From: Helcococcus kunzii ATCC 51366
GTDB taxonomy: Bacteria; Bacillota; Clostridia; Tissierellales; Peptoniphilaceae
Direction of reading: 5' to 3'
DNA length: 64,000 nucleotides
Assembly (NCBI RefSeq): GCF_000245755.1
Contig: NZ_JH601088.1
Location: forward strand, 1,751,760-1,815,759
Below the pieces are notes generated by a model. That model was not told the DNA's origin, did not search any database, and was given only the letters and a program-made list of their open reading frames with translations. A program made the translations under genes and the position numbers. Positions 35,138 through 45,159 of this stretch are shown in pieces (the stretch's first letter is position 1; each line of letters starts with the position of its first letter).

Positions 35138-36766
35138 TTAATCCAATGATTCAAGAGGTTTATAATCAACAATTACTTGTACAAATTTGCGTGCTTCTGC
35201 AAGCTTTGATTCAGTTGCTAAATCGTAGCTTTCTAGCACATAATAAACCCAATCCTTCTTTTCTTTATTAACCGTTTTGTCAAAACATTCCATTTCACCA
35301 ACTGGAACAACAAATAGACCTGCAGATTTACATGATGCTTCAACTTTTTCATATGCTGCCGGTTCGTTGCCGGTAAAGCCCGCCTTACCTACTTTCTTTA
35401 TCTGATCCCAAGCATTATTTACATCATTACTTTTGGCATTCATACTGTCGTATATAGTTTTCATATTCTTATATAGCGTAACTTCCCAATCTATTGCAAA
35501 CGATGCTGTGATTGCTTTAAAATTACGGCTATCGTCTAGAAGATCAAAATCACAAATTGCAACTACCGGAACATTCACGGCCTTTAATGCTTTGACAACA
35601 TCCTTAATTCGTGATTTTCCTCCACAATGAGTAAACAATATATCCGGAGCGATTTCATTTTTATGTTCATAAATCGAATCTATAATCGCCTGATAAAATA
35701 AACAGTCATAATCACTTTCGCAAACAACCACTTTTTCGTGAAACAATCCACTCAACATATTAGAATATCGCAAAATAGGATTACCCCATAGTTCCTTTAT
35801 TTTATCATTTTGAAGCACACTCATCCTATTAATGTTACTATATCGATTAATTCTGATAACTGTGACATTCTCATTATCAGCATCTAGTAAACCTTGTAAA
35901 AAATCTTCACTGTGTGTAGATATTAGTAGCTGTCGACTATCTGGATTATTGCTTCCAAGCATCTTTCCTAATAATCTTGCTTGCGGTGGATGCAAAAAAG
36001 CTTCTGGCTCGTCAATTAAGGTGATAGAATACTCAGATGTAAATGTGTCAAGTAAGATGGTAGCAAAACTACGCATACCATCACCCTGCTCTTGGAGTAT
36101 AGGCAATTTTGCAACTTGAATGTAATACTCATCTTGATTTGCAATTGTAAATGCTGTTTTGTCAGGAGCTTGTCCAATATGTAACGGAATTGTTTCCATT
36201 TCATTCCGGTTTAAAATTAAATCAACCCCAAAAGCTTGTCGAAAATAGTCCGATAATTTCTGTGAAAGTGATTCATTATAATTCAGTTTGTAAATTGGAT
36301 TCCTTTCTGATTGGGAATTTCTTTGTAATGCATTTGAAGAAGTTAGTCTTCCCTCCGTAGTAAGTCTCTTTATGAATAACAAATGAAAACCGTTATAAAA
36401 TGTACGATCTTGCCACCAAGTTTGTAATGATATTTTATCAAAAACATTTCCAGACTCTATTAGCTCGTATTGTCCATACTTATTAATTTTAAATCGTTCT
36501 TTAATAAATGTTTCTTCATCTATTGTCCCTAAAAAATCATATTCAAAATCTTTTATTACAATAGTTGGGAGTTGATGTGATTTGTCTAAGCTCGTCTCAA
36601 CATCTCTCAAAGTTTGGCTCTTTCCACAATTATTAGCTCCAGTAAATACAATTACACTATTATTATTTAGTGGTAATTGTGTACCATCATTAAATTTAAG
36701 GCTTTTTAGAAATACTTGTGGCTTTTGTGTGTCTGTTATTCCACTGTGTTCGAGATTTTTGCTCAT
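35138..36766 (-). CDS. OLD-like AAA ATPase with TOPRIM nuclease domain
   Basis: An ATP-driven nuclease of the overcoming-lysogenization-defect type, a group with many anti-phage members. ATPase motifs: Walker A FTGANNCGKSQTL, signature QGDGMRSFATIL, Walker B YSITLIDEPEAFLHP and the LLISTHSEDF switch. The TOPRIM part shows VVVCESDYD, THCGGKSRI and VAICDFDLLDD with its acidic residues. Start 36766 has AAGGAGG five bases before it; length 542. There is no UvrD-like helicase partner, so it is not a plain Gabija. It seems to be a single-gene system, separate from the HamAB operon. Confidence 0.85.
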   Translation of the reverse strand: MSKNLEHSGITDTQKPQVFLKSLKFNDGTQLPLNNNSVIVFTGANNCGKSQTLRDVETSLDKSHQLPTIVIKDFEYDFLGTIDEETFIKERFKINKYGQYELIESGNVFDKISLQTWWQDRTFYNGFHLLFIKRLTTEGRLTSSNALQRNSQSERNPIYKLNYNESLSQKLSDYFRQAFGVDLILNRNEMETIPLHIGQAPDKTAFTIANQDEYYIQVAKLPILQEQGDGMRSFATILLDTFTSEYSITLIDEPEAFLHPPQARLLGKMLGSNNPDSRQLLISTHSEDFLQGLLDADNENVTVIRINRYSNINRMSVLQNDKIKELWGNPILRYSNMLSGLFHEKVVVCESDYDCLFYQAIIDSIYEHKNEIAPDILFTHCGGKSRIKDVVKALKAVNVPVVAICDFDLLDDSRNFKAITASFAIDWEVTLYKNMKTIYDSMNAKSNDVNNAWDQIKKVGKAGFTGNEPAAYEKVEASCKSAGLFVVPVGEMECFDKTVNKEKKDWVYYVLESYDLATESKLAEARKFVQVIVDYKPLESLD

Positions 36767-36995
36767 AGCATCCTCCTTGTACTGCTTAATATTTTCTATA
36801 ATTGTTATAGCACGCAATCGATAAATTCTCGTTTGTATTAATTATATCAAAATATAATATGATTCTGTTAATTTCTATTAAAAGTAAATCTCCAAAAATA
36901 TTTAACTTTTTTCGGGGCAAAATGGGTCAAAGTATAAATATAATACTATGAATACTTTTATTTAGTTTTATTAGTAAATAAAACTTTTCAAGTTT

Positions 36996-37140
36996 CGAGC
37001 GTCTAAGCAAAATCGAATTTTCGAGGGCTTGACCAAAAAATTATATTTGTATTCTTCAGTAAGTAAAAATAAAATTTACGCGTTACGAGGACTGCGCAGA
37101 AAAAGGATATCTTTCGATATCCTTTTTTGAGCCACGCAAT
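36996..37140. repeat. Left copies of the two repeated elements seen downstream of guaA
   Basis: TTTCGAGCGTCT at 36993-37004 matches the start of the 45-bp element at 45548. Positions 37055-37140 match 45630-45735: similar GCGCAG/GAGGA flanks around a hairpin. The hairpin stems differ but remain paired (AAAAAGGATATC with GATATCCTTTTTT here; AAAAAGCTATAGC with GCTATAGCTTTTT there), so the structure is kept. It can also terminate transcription in both directions. Confidence 0.6.
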
Positions 37141-37177
37141 AGAGTAATATACATTTTTCAATTTAATCAGCTGTAAA

Positions 37178-37243
37178 GATTTTCTAAATTTTGAGAGTCT
37201 CGCAGGAGCTTGCTCTGAGGACTAGCGAACAAATTTAGAAAAT
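37178..37243. repeat. Hairpin with 13-bp arms enclosing a guaA-flank repeat
   Basis: ATTTTCTAAATTT (37178-37190) pairs perfectly with AAATTTAGAAAAT (37231-37243). The enclosed 40 bases (minus strand TTCGCTAGTCCTCAGAGC...CTGCGAGACTCTC) align with the element at 45548-45595. Confidence 0.6.
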
Positions 37244-37244
37244 T

Positions 37245-37259
37245 CTATTCCCACTCGAT
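37245..37259 (-). other. Short copy of the guaA 3' end (candidate attachment site)
   Basis: The minus strand reads ATC GAG TGG GAA TAG, encoding the same Ile-Glu-Trp-Glu-stop that ends guaA at 45737, but with different third bases in four codons. The 3' end of guaA is a known integration site for genomic islands with a GAGTGGGA-like core. Confidence 0.55.
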
Positions 37260-37389
37260 ATATCTATTGATTTAGTTTTGTATAAATAGCATAAAATCAT
37301 GGGTTTTGTAATTGGATTTAGCCTTATTATCCAATTTATTTCTGTTTATCTGATTTTTTGCAAGCATATTGCAAGCATGAAACTACAAC

Positions 37390-39837
37390 TTATTCTTTAG
37401 CATTCATTTTTACCTCTGAAATCAAAATACCATTTTCATTATTTTTTAGCATTTCAGAAACCAAATTTTCAGAAAAAATTACGGTACCATTATCTATATC
37501 AGCCTCAAACATATCAGCATATTTTTCTTGCAACAATTTTGATAGAATACTGCTAATACCACAATTCAATAACGCAATTTTAGCTTTATCATCTGTTCCG
37601 TATTTTATTTTTAAATAAAGAGATTCTTCAATAAGTTCTAAAGAATATAGAATTTCTATATATTTTACTAGTTCATTATCTATAAAATCATATTCTTCTT
37701 TCAATCTTACGATAGCTAAATTAACCTTTTCATATTCATCTTTTTCTGTAATGTCAGTCCAATACTCTTTATGTCCACCTCTGGTTTTATCCCCCCATTT
37801 ACCAACATAAACAATTCTTGATTGCTCTTCTCTAAGCGTATTCCAATATCCAACCACCTCATCTATCATTACTTTCATGGTAAATCCCATTATTCTCCAG
37901 TTAATTAGCATTTTATAAAAACTTTGTGCTTCATGTTCTCTCAAACGCTTTAAATTATTGTATTCTCCTTTACTATCATTTATTTTAGAAAAAAATAAAT
38001 AGTCTATTATATTGAAAACTGTGTCTATACTTTGAGCTATATTTACGTTTTCTAGCTCATTATCTATCTGCTTCTCTATTTCAAATATATCGAATATATT
38101 AATATTATTTTCAAAACATAACTGCCCAACTTTTGTTTTTGCCTTATTTGAGTTATTGTTTGTTATAACATCGCAATGAGAAATATTTTCTAAAATATCT
38201 TCTGCCTCTTTCTTTTTAGTTTCATTAGAATCAGAATTAACTAACAGTGGATTTTTTACATCATCAGTGATTTTATCATAATCTTCAACTAATATTTTTC
38301 GTCCTTTAACAAAATTTTCTACTTTAAAATCTTTTCTACAATATCTTCCTTTAACAATATGAATTTCTGGTAATAAGTATTTTAACTCTCCAGTACTACT
38401 ATTAAAAATTTCTCCAAATCTGCATACCCTTCCAACTAAATTTTTAAAGGCCGATGGTGATAAATAGCCATTCCCCCTGTAAGGATCTAATATAAACATC
38501 CTCGTTGCAGGAATATTCACACCTTCAAGTAATGTAGAATTAGCAATAAGCATTTTTATTTCTGGTATATTAGCATACAAGTCCTCTATAAAGTATCTTA
38601 TTGGCTCTGGTATTGAACCATGATGATAAATAACCCCTTTTTCAATATAATTAGCTAATTTATAATCTTCATGTACATATTCTCGCAAATCACTGGCAGC
38701 TTTATTAAGTCTAAGTATTTGCCTTTCTGGGAGTTTAGAGAATAGTTTATATGCAAAGTTTTCAAGTTTCTTCGGGCTGTTTAAATATATTATATTTTTT
38801 TCATCACAATTATCAATAACAACATCTGCATCGTCTCCTAATTCACCGACCTGAAATTCAATAAGCTTGTCTTTCATAGTAGAATATTGATCTAACAAAA
38901 CTTTCTTATTGTTTTCTATGTCGTAAAAATAAAACATTTCTGACTTGACATTTTCTACAACACTATACCATTCAGCAACATTAGAAATATGTTTAATTTT
39001 TAAACTTTCTTTAGATTTTAAAAATGGGGTCAAATATTTACACACAAGATTATCATTTCTTTTTTTACAAATAATAATAACTGAAGCTAAAATCACACTA
39101 CGTGTTCTCTCATTTGAAAATTCATCTAATATATTATGAGCTTCATCAACAACTAATAAATCAAATATTAAATCTGGATTACTCTGTAGTAGCCTTAATA
39201 ATCTTTCTTGAGTTAAAACAGCAATTATTTCATCGTCTTTATTAGTATACATTTCCGGATATGTTATTATTTTCCTATATCCAAATTGATTTATAATTCT
39301 TTTCTTTGTTTGTGCCAAAAGAGATTTAGTAGGTGAAATAATACATATTTTTTTAAATTTAGTGTGATCAATAAATGATAATATCAATTCTGTTTTCCCA
39401 TACGATGTTGGAGCCACAATAATCTGAGATTGCAATTTTGATTCTCCTGCTTTCCTAAATAACTCGAACTGTCCTATTGTTTTATCTGAATTGTTCCATC
39501 TAAATTCATCGTTCTCTATACTATTTATTTCAGTATAGAGATTTCCATACTTCTCTGAATAATTTAAGTTATTTTCTATAAATTGGGATATTGGGATAAG
39601 CCCTTTATTCAAGCTTAATTCATATAACGGTTTGTAATCGTCCGTTATTTTACTATATAATAAAAATAATCTGTATCCTAATCTTTGTAAATTTTTATTG
39701 TTCAATCTAGCCAAAAAAATCCCTATAGATAATATTTTTTCTAGTTCTATATCAGATAACTCTACACCTATCTGTAACTTTTTATATAGTTCTGGAAATT
39801 CAGTGTTATAAAGCTTTCTCAATGTTAATTTATCCAC
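37390..39837 (-). CDS. hamB: HamB-like superfamily 2 helicase (Hachiman defence)
   Basis: HamB is the helicase of Hachiman; it loads on damaged or phage DNA and releases the HamA nuclease. The 815-residue protein has Walker A VAPTSYGKTE (residues 142-149), DEAH in LLVVDEAHN (231-234), motif III-like sequence, and motif VI FKNLVGRVCRFGE. The GVNIPATRMFILDPYRG segment is typical of this helicase group. It is the last gene of the four-gene operon, 10 nt after hamA. Without a search, the related AbpAB pair cannot be excluded. Confidence 0.82.
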   Translation of the reverse strand: MDKLTLRKLYNTEFPELYKKLQIGVELSDIELEKILSIGIFLARLNNKNLQRLGYRLFLLYSKITDDYKPLYELSLNKGLIPISQFIENNLNYSEKYGNLYTEINSIENDEFRWNNSDKTIGQFELFRKAGESKLQSQIIVAPTSYGKTELILSFIDHTKFKKICIISPTKSLLAQTKKRIINQFGYRKIITYPEMYTNKDDEIIAVLTQERLLRLLQSNPDLIFDLLVVDEAHNILDEFSNERTRSVILASVIIICKKRNDNLVCKYLTPFLKSKESLKIKHISNVAEWYSVVENVKSEMFYFYDIENNKKVLLDQYSTMKDKLIEFQVGELGDDADVVIDNCDEKNIIYLNSPKKLENFAYKLFSKLPERQILRLNKAASDLREYVHEDYKLANYIEKGVIYHHGSIPEPIRYFIEDLYANIPEIKMLIANSTLLEGVNIPATRMFILDPYRGNGYLSPSAFKNLVGRVCRFGEIFNSSTGELKYLLPEIHIVKGRYCRKDFKVENFVKGRKILVEDYDKITDDVKNPLLVNSDSNETKKKEAEDILENISHCDVITNNNSNKAKTKVGQLCFENNINIFDIFEIEKQIDNELENVNIAQSIDTVFNIIDYLFFSKINDSKGEYNNLKRLREHEAQSFYKMLINWRIMGFTMKVMIDEVVGYWNTLREEQSRIVYVGKWGDKTRGGHKEYWTDITEKDEYEKVNLAIVRLKEEYDFIDNELVKYIEILYSLELIEESLYLKIKYGTDDKAKIALLNCGISSILSKLLQEKYADMFEADIDNGTVIFSENLVSEMLKNNENGILISEVKMNAKE

Positions 39838-39847
39838 TTCAAACCTC

Positions 39848-40615
39848 CTATACTAATGTTACTAAAAAATCTATTATCGCTTGATATGTTTGTTTTTGTA
39901 TTGCAATTAATTTCAATTTTGAAAATTTATTAGAGCTTAATATTGAATTGTACAGTTTTCTTAGTTCTATTGAATCTATTGTAGAATCAAATATGCAAAA
40001 CACAGTACCACCTAAAATAACATTTTTGTCGTTGCTTAAACATGAGTTGCTTTTTTTATTAAGTATATTAACTATAGTATTTTTTTCACTAGTATCATCC
40101 AATGCACTCCTAACGCTATTCACTGCATTTAACCATAATTGTGAATTGTGTATATTCAGGCGTGTATATAAATCTCTTTTAGCAGTATTGATTCTTTCGC
40201 ATACCTTTTCAGTAGAAGTTTTTAGTTTACCTAATTCTCCCGCTTTTGATTCTATAATCCATAAATCTTTATTAGGATCAACAGCAATAATATCAAAACC
40301 CTTTTTTACATTTCTTTCTTCTAAATTAAAAAATGGCGAAACTATTTTAATATCAGTAAATTCTCTAATCAACACATTTAGCAATAACTCACCTATCACT
40401 CCTACTTTTCTATTTATATCACTTGGAATTCTATGATTTACCAATTCTTTTACAGTTTCATCAAATGAATGATAATTGAATCCTGAAACAAGAGCATATT
40501 CTCCATGACAGATTTCAACCAATTGTTCTTTTATTTTATCCTTTAATTCATCACTTAGACTATGAATTTCTAATATAATACTTTCTCCAATTTTTCTTTC
40601 AACTACATCATTCAT
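39848..40615 (-). CDS. hamA: HamA-like DUF1837 nuclease (Hachiman defence)
   Basis: HamA is the effector nuclease. The 255-residue protein shows a PD-(D/E)XK-type arrangement: Glu76 in VGVIGELLLN, Asp108 in KKGFDIIAVDPN, then Glu122-Ser-Lys124 in LWIIESKAGE. This matches DUF1837 proteins paired with helicases. AAAGGA precedes the ATG. It starts 24 nt after the restriction enzyme stop, so it should be cotranscribed with the restriction-modification genes. Confidence 0.82.
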   Translation of the reverse strand: MNDVVERKIGESIILEIHSLSDELKDKIKEQLVEICHGEYALVSGFNYHSFDETVKELVNHRIPSDINRKVGVIGELLLNVLIREFTDIKIVSPFFNLEERNVKKGFDIIAVDPNKDLWIIESKAGELGKLKTSTEKVCERINTAKRDLYTRLNIHNSQLWLNAVNSVRSALDDTSEKNTIVNILNKKSNSCLSNDKNVILGGTVFCIFDSTIDSIELRKLYNSILSSNKFSKLKLIAIQKQTYQAIIDFLVTLV

Positions 40616-40639
40616 TATATTTTTCCTTTATTATTATAA

Positions 40640-42625
40640 TTAAGCCTTATATTCCCCAGTAGCCTCATTTATCATTCCATCATGCCAATCTAAAGTCTCT
40701 AATGGCATTTCATGGTATTTGTCAAATATTTCATACAGGTACTTGTACTTGACCTTATTCTCAATTATCTTCTTGAGTGAACCTGTATCCATTGAAATAA
40801 TTTTCATTCCTGTGATAGACACTTCATCTCTAGTATATGGAATTATCTTTCTATATCTAAAATCTGAGATTACATTTTTATCCAAGTATGTGCTTACAAA
40901 TAAGCTATAATCAAACGGATTATTAAATCTAATCCTATAATCGCCTAAATGTCTTGAAACAGGCTCCATTTCCATTCTTCTTTGATTATTTCCATCTGCA
41001 AGGGTTGCTTCAAGCAATAATGAATGTTTCGGATAAGAGGTGCACGCTTCATATTCATATATAATGTCTGCGTAACCTCCAGCTGCGTGGGTCTTCGGCA
41101 ATAAATTGGCTTCTAATGATAACTTCATGAAATCCAAAATATTTCCTTGCCTTTCGCTCACTTTGTACCATATAATTCCCAAAACATATTCAAAAATAGT
41201 TGGTATTGCAGCTTCATCTGTAACAATTTCTTCTATTCGCTTATCATCTCGTATTTCAAAACAATTTAGTAACTCTATAAGCACAGAATCGTTAAATTTC
41301 TTATCGATCAAAGTGTTAAATCTTCTGTATCGTTCATCATTTACATAAGTTGCAGCTTGTTCCGGACTCTTAATTGTAATTCCTAAATCTTTACTTAAAG
41401 CTGCGTATACTTTGCTAATATCTAACTTGAATGCTTCTGATATAGTTTCAAGTGGAACATCAGCTCTGAGATTATTATCTCTACTAAAAGTTTCTGTATA
41501 CAGAACATCAATAATTTCTTTAAAATAATACTTTGGAATCATATCCAACTTAATCATACGATCCTCAAAAATTAGAGCATCTGTAATGTTAAAATACCTT
41601 CTATTTAAATCAAAATAATCAGATAAAGTCGCCATTGCTTTAAAAACATGTAAATATTTGAAAAACACTTCTTTTAGTTCTGTTTCATTTTTACAGTTTA
41701 TAAATGGACATTGTTTGTGAATTGAAGACTTCCCATTTTTTCTTACAACACCAATATTGGTTGTTTTAAAGAGTAAACTTCTCCACAATGTTCCAGGTTT
41801 TTGATTTATATTCTTTGCAGAATTTAATAGTGATTCATAAATGTCTTCGCCATCAAGAAATATCTTCTTTAAATTTTCGTATAATTTATAGTACGGCTTG
41901 TCATAGCTTCTACTTTTACGATTCATTCCCACTAAACATAATAGATTTTCATCAACATCAGAGGATATGAATTTTTCTTGTGCAAGTTTGTAGTTTTCCA
42001 TTTGCATAAGCCTCTTATAAATTATTTCTTCCGGCAAAATTTTACCTTCTCGATATAATTTAATATCCGATATGATTTGTTTTGCACTTTCGTCATCTCT
42101 AATTAGCGGAACAAAATAAGTAAACTCGTCATAACTTAAAAACTCAAGTTCCGTCAGGCACCTTATGACCGCAATAAATGGTCTAACGATACTGCCACTT
42201 ACATCTATACTTGTTTTAAGAAGCTGTTTTAGATAGATAAAGCTGTCTCTGCTAACATTAAACACATTATTCGTTTCAAAATCCCCACTGCTAGTTATTT
42301 CAAGCAATTTTCTTCCGGCTCCTGTAATCAATCTATCTTCTGTAATTAAACCAATATCAACTAAACCTGATGTTTTTTCTCTCGCATCTTTATCTTTTCT
42401 TTTCGCGTTACCTGTTAAAAAGGCTTTTTTCTTCATAAAGTCATAATATTTTTCTTGTAATTCTTTATTCCAATTCCAGTTAGATTTCTTTATGACTTCA
42501 TTATGAAATTCGTCAAGAAGCAACAACTGTTCCTCAATTTTCAAATTTAGTTTTGCAGTTCTAAAACTTGTAGTTCCTATAACCCAACAAAAACTTTGAT
42601 ATGGAATACTTTTATTTATCATCAC
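40640..42625 (-). CDS. Type IIS restriction endonuclease (AlwI/BspD6I-like)
   Basis: The N-terminus CWVIGTTSFRTAKLNLKIEEQLLLLDEF fits the AlwI family. A C-terminal nuclease block THAAGGYADIIYEY...LLLEATLADGNNQRRMEMEPVSRH aligns in pattern with BspD6I/MlyI-type enzymes, with Asp and Glu-X-Thr in PD-(D/E)XK positions. Such enzymes cut a few bases outside short asymmetric sites like GGATC or GAGTC. Length 661. It overlaps the methylase stop by 4 nt. The recognition site cannot be read from sequence. Confidence 0.82.
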   Translation of the reverse strand: MMINKSIPYQSFCWVIGTTSFRTAKLNLKIEEQLLLLDEFHNEVIKKSNWNWNKELQEKYYDFMKKKAFLTGNAKRKDKDAREKTSGLVDIGLITEDRLITGAGRKLLEITSSGDFETNNVFNVSRDSFIYLKQLLKTSIDVSGSIVRPFIAVIRCLTELEFLSYDEFTYFVPLIRDDESAKQIISDIKLYREGKILPEEIIYKRLMQMENYKLAQEKFISSDVDENLLCLVGMNRKSRSYDKPYYKLYENLKKIFLDGEDIYESLLNSAKNINQKPGTLWRSLLFKTTNIGVVRKNGKSSIHKQCPFINCKNETELKEVFFKYLHVFKAMATLSDYFDLNRRYFNITDALIFEDRMIKLDMIPKYYFKEIIDVLYTETFSRDNNLRADVPLETISEAFKLDISKVYAALSKDLGITIKSPEQAATYVNDERYRRFNTLIDKKFNDSVLIELLNCFEIRDDKRIEEIVTDEAAIPTIFEYVLGIIWYKVSERQGNILDFMKLSLEANLLPKTHAAGGYADIIYEYEACTSYPKHSLLLEATLADGNNQRRMEMEPVSRHLGDYRIRFNNPFDYSLFVSTYLDKNVISDFRYRKIIPYTRDEVSITGMKIISMDTGSLKKIIENKVKYKYLYEIFDKYHEMPLETLDWHDGMINEATGEYKA

Positions 42626-44790
42626 TCATTCCTCCACTCAACTGGATAATTAGTAATCAAAACTTCTTCAGATATACTATTTTTATTTTTTCTGTGATAA
42701 CTACTATTTGAATAGCTTTTATTCAGTCGATTGCAGTAATACCCCTTACTTTCAATCCAATTATATAAAATATCATTTTTTTTATCTTTGCTTTCCAAAA
42801 TGTTAGACAAAGCAAAACTAAAGCCCTTTTTATCGGCTTCATCTAAAAATTCTAGTAAAGCTTTTTCTTCTATTTCAGTCCACATACCATTTTCATTATA
42901 TGTTGCATTTGTAATCAAATATGGAGGATCACAATAAATAAAAGTCTCACGAGAAAACTCATCTAATGAAATATCTCTGAAATCTCTTTTCATTAGATGG
43001 ATATCCTTGCTTTTTAATTCTTCAGAAAATAACATAAGCTTACTTCTCATTTTAGAATTGAAATCCCTCTTTCCCACAGGAGTATTAAACAAACCTTTTC
43101 TATTGAAACGAATTTGATTATTAAATGAGAAAACAATTAATACATATAACATCGAGTAATCTGTTTCTCCAACAAGGATTTTTGTGTTAAAATCATTTCT
43201 TAACTTGAAAAATCTTTCTTTATTATATTCAGCCAAACCTCTACTACTGTCACAATCATAATAAGAATATCCATATAAAGATGTATTGGATAAACCATAT
43301 TCATCAATGATATTGTCTATTTGTTTTAATAAAAGATTAGTATCGGTATCTTTGATAAATTTAATTAGATCTATTAATTTTTCATTTGAGTCATTAAAAA
43401 TAACCTTTGAAGAAATTGAATTTATTCCAACATTTCCTCCTCCGGCAAATAAATCTAAAAACACTTCTTTTTCAGCAAATAATGGTTGAAGTTGTTCCAA
43501 TAATTTAAATTTTCCACCTATATAATTAAACGGAGAAGATATATTCATTTTCCTCCTTTCTTCGGCAAATACTTCGCATAAAAATAGTCTTTCTTTATTA
43601 TCTTTTATATTTGATTTTCCAGTCGAAAAACTCTTATAATCTGATTCAAATATAGTAACTTTTCCCTTCTTACTAAGAATTCTCATAATATCTTCATCTG
43701 ATATTTTTGCATTAGACCTCTCATTCCCTTTGTCAGACATATTGTTGTATGAAAGCAATATATACTTTGCTTCAGCATTTTCAATTAGTTCTTCAAACGC
43801 ATTTGTAGCTGAAATCATGCAATAATCACTTTTAAGTGAAGTCCGATCCATCTTTCTTGCAACTCCATAAACTTCAGGTTTTTCCCATCTTGCAACATTT
43901 TCAAGTAAATGATACGCATCGCAATATTGCCTTGAATTATATGGTGGATCCAAGTACAAAAGATCCCCCTTAATATTATTAATAAGTTCATTAGCATCTG
44001 AGTTATAACAGATATTATTTGAATTAATTGTTTCTTCAGGTAATAATACATTCAATACTAATTTTTTCTCAAAATCAACATTTTTTCTATATGCATCATA
44101 ATGTCCAACTGTGTTTGCAATCTTATCCATTGCATATAGAAGCGATGTAATTAATATTGCATATTCCTTAAAATTTATTTCTTCGTTTTTGTACTTTGTT
44201 TCTATATCTTCTCTTATATATCCTATCTTACTACAATCATCAGCAGAAAAGAAAGTATCGGCGAAATTTTCTCGCATATAATTATTTTCTTTTGTTTTAA
44301 CTTTATTATAGTCGTATATAATCTCAATTATTTTTTTTCTTGAATACTTCTCATATCCAAACCAAGCGTAATTAGAAATGTAATTACTATATAGCAAATC
44401 ATTTGTAATAAGCATTTTATCTTTAAAAGTATTCGCAACTGCACCAGTTCCACTAAATATGTCAATAACAATATTTACACCTTTACAATTTTCGTCAACT
44501 GTTTTTCTTATAAAATCAGAAAGAGAATATTTATTTCCTAAATATCGTCTATTATTTATGAATGACTGCTTTAATCCTAATTTAGATATTAATAAATCTG
44601 TGTTATCCTTATATTGTAAATTATCTTTATGTAAAAATCCTTTAATAATATTTACTGCATTTTCATTCCAAAAGTATCTACCTGTATCACTTTTTGGAAT
44701 TAAAATATTTTCTCTATCTATTAATTTATATAAATATGACTTAGAAATGTCTAACTCTCTTATTATATCATCAATACTATGATATGCCAT
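42622..44790 (-). CDS. Fused two-domain adenine-N6 methyltransferase of a type IIS system
   Basis: Asymmetric sites need both strands methylated, and here two D12-class methylases are fused as in M.FokI. Domain 1: DIFSGTGAVANTF (SAM motif) and LLYLDPPYNSRQY; domain 2: PFNYIGGKFKLLEQL, LDLFAGGGNVG and FIYCDPPYLITN. A MerR-like helix-turn-helix (SIDDIIRELDISKSYLYKLID...GRYFW) precedes them and may give autoregulation. Start 44790 has AAGGAGG. First gene of the M-R-hamA-hamB operon. Confidence 0.9.
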   Translation of the reverse strand: MAYHSIDDIIRELDISKSYLYKLIDRENILIPKSDTGRYFWNENAVNIIKGFLHKDNLQYKDNTDLLISKLGLKQSFINNRRYLGNKYSLSDFIRKTVDENCKGVNIVIDIFSGTGAVANTFKDKMLITNDLLYSNYISNYAWFGYEKYSRKKIIEIIYDYNKVKTKENNYMRENFADTFFSADDCSKIGYIREDIETKYKNEEINFKEYAILITSLLYAMDKIANTVGHYDAYRKNVDFEKKLVLNVLLPEETINSNNICYNSDANELINNIKGDLLYLDPPYNSRQYCDAYHLLENVARWEKPEVYGVARKMDRTSLKSDYCMISATNAFEELIENAEAKYILLSYNNMSDKGNERSNAKISDEDIMRILSKKGKVTIFESDYKSFSTGKSNIKDNKERLFLCEVFAEERRKMNISSPFNYIGGKFKLLEQLQPLFAEKEVFLDLFAGGGNVGINSISSKVIFNDSNEKLIDLIKFIKDTDTNLLLKQIDNIIDEYGLSNTSLYGYSYYDCDSSRGLAEYNKERFFKLRNDFNTKILVGETDYSMLYVLIVFSFNNQIRFNRKGLFNTPVGKRDFNSKMRSKLMLFSEELKSKDIHLMKRDFRDISLDEFSRETFIYCDPPYLITNATYNENGMWTEIEEKALLEFLDEADKKGFSFALSNILESKDKKNDILYNWIESKGYYCNRLNKSYSNSSYHRKNKNSISEEVLITNYPVEWRNE

Positions 44791-44830
44791 CTTTATTCCT
44801 CCTTGCCACATTTTAACCTATTTAGTAGAC

Positions 44831-44836
44831 ATTATA
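44831..44836 (-). promoter_or_regulatory. Promoter of the restriction-Hachiman operon
   Basis: Minus strand ATGCTATAAT is an extended -10 (TGC-TATAAT) 41 bp upstream of the methylase start; the -35 is poor. Direct repeats TGTTAATACTCT at 44949-44960 and 44989-45000, exactly 40 bp apart, lie further upstream. Confidence 0.55.
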
Positions 44837-45159
44837 GCATAATTCATGTATTTTTTCTATAAATTAAGCGAAAATTCAGATGCTAACCGCATCATAAAAA
44901 GAAGTATTTTCTTAATAATCTTAATATATCAATATAATACCGTATCGTTGTTAATACTCTAATTTTTGTCAATCGTTTTGTCCTTACCTGTTAATACTCT
45001 TAAATTCTCCAGTAAATCGATTAATAATATTCAAATAATAGTATATTTTAAATTAGTATTTTCTATACAGTTCCGCTAATTTAATATATAATAGTGTAAT
45101 CACAACACTTAATTTAACATGTGGTATTAGTAGAATAATATCTTGTAAATCCTAAACCT

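Noticed and set aside
35138..36766. Calling the AAA-TOPRIM gene Gabija GajA
   Set aside because: There is no UvrD-like GajB partner next to it; the neighbouring helicase is DEAH-type and paired with a DUF1837 nuclease across a 600-bp gap.
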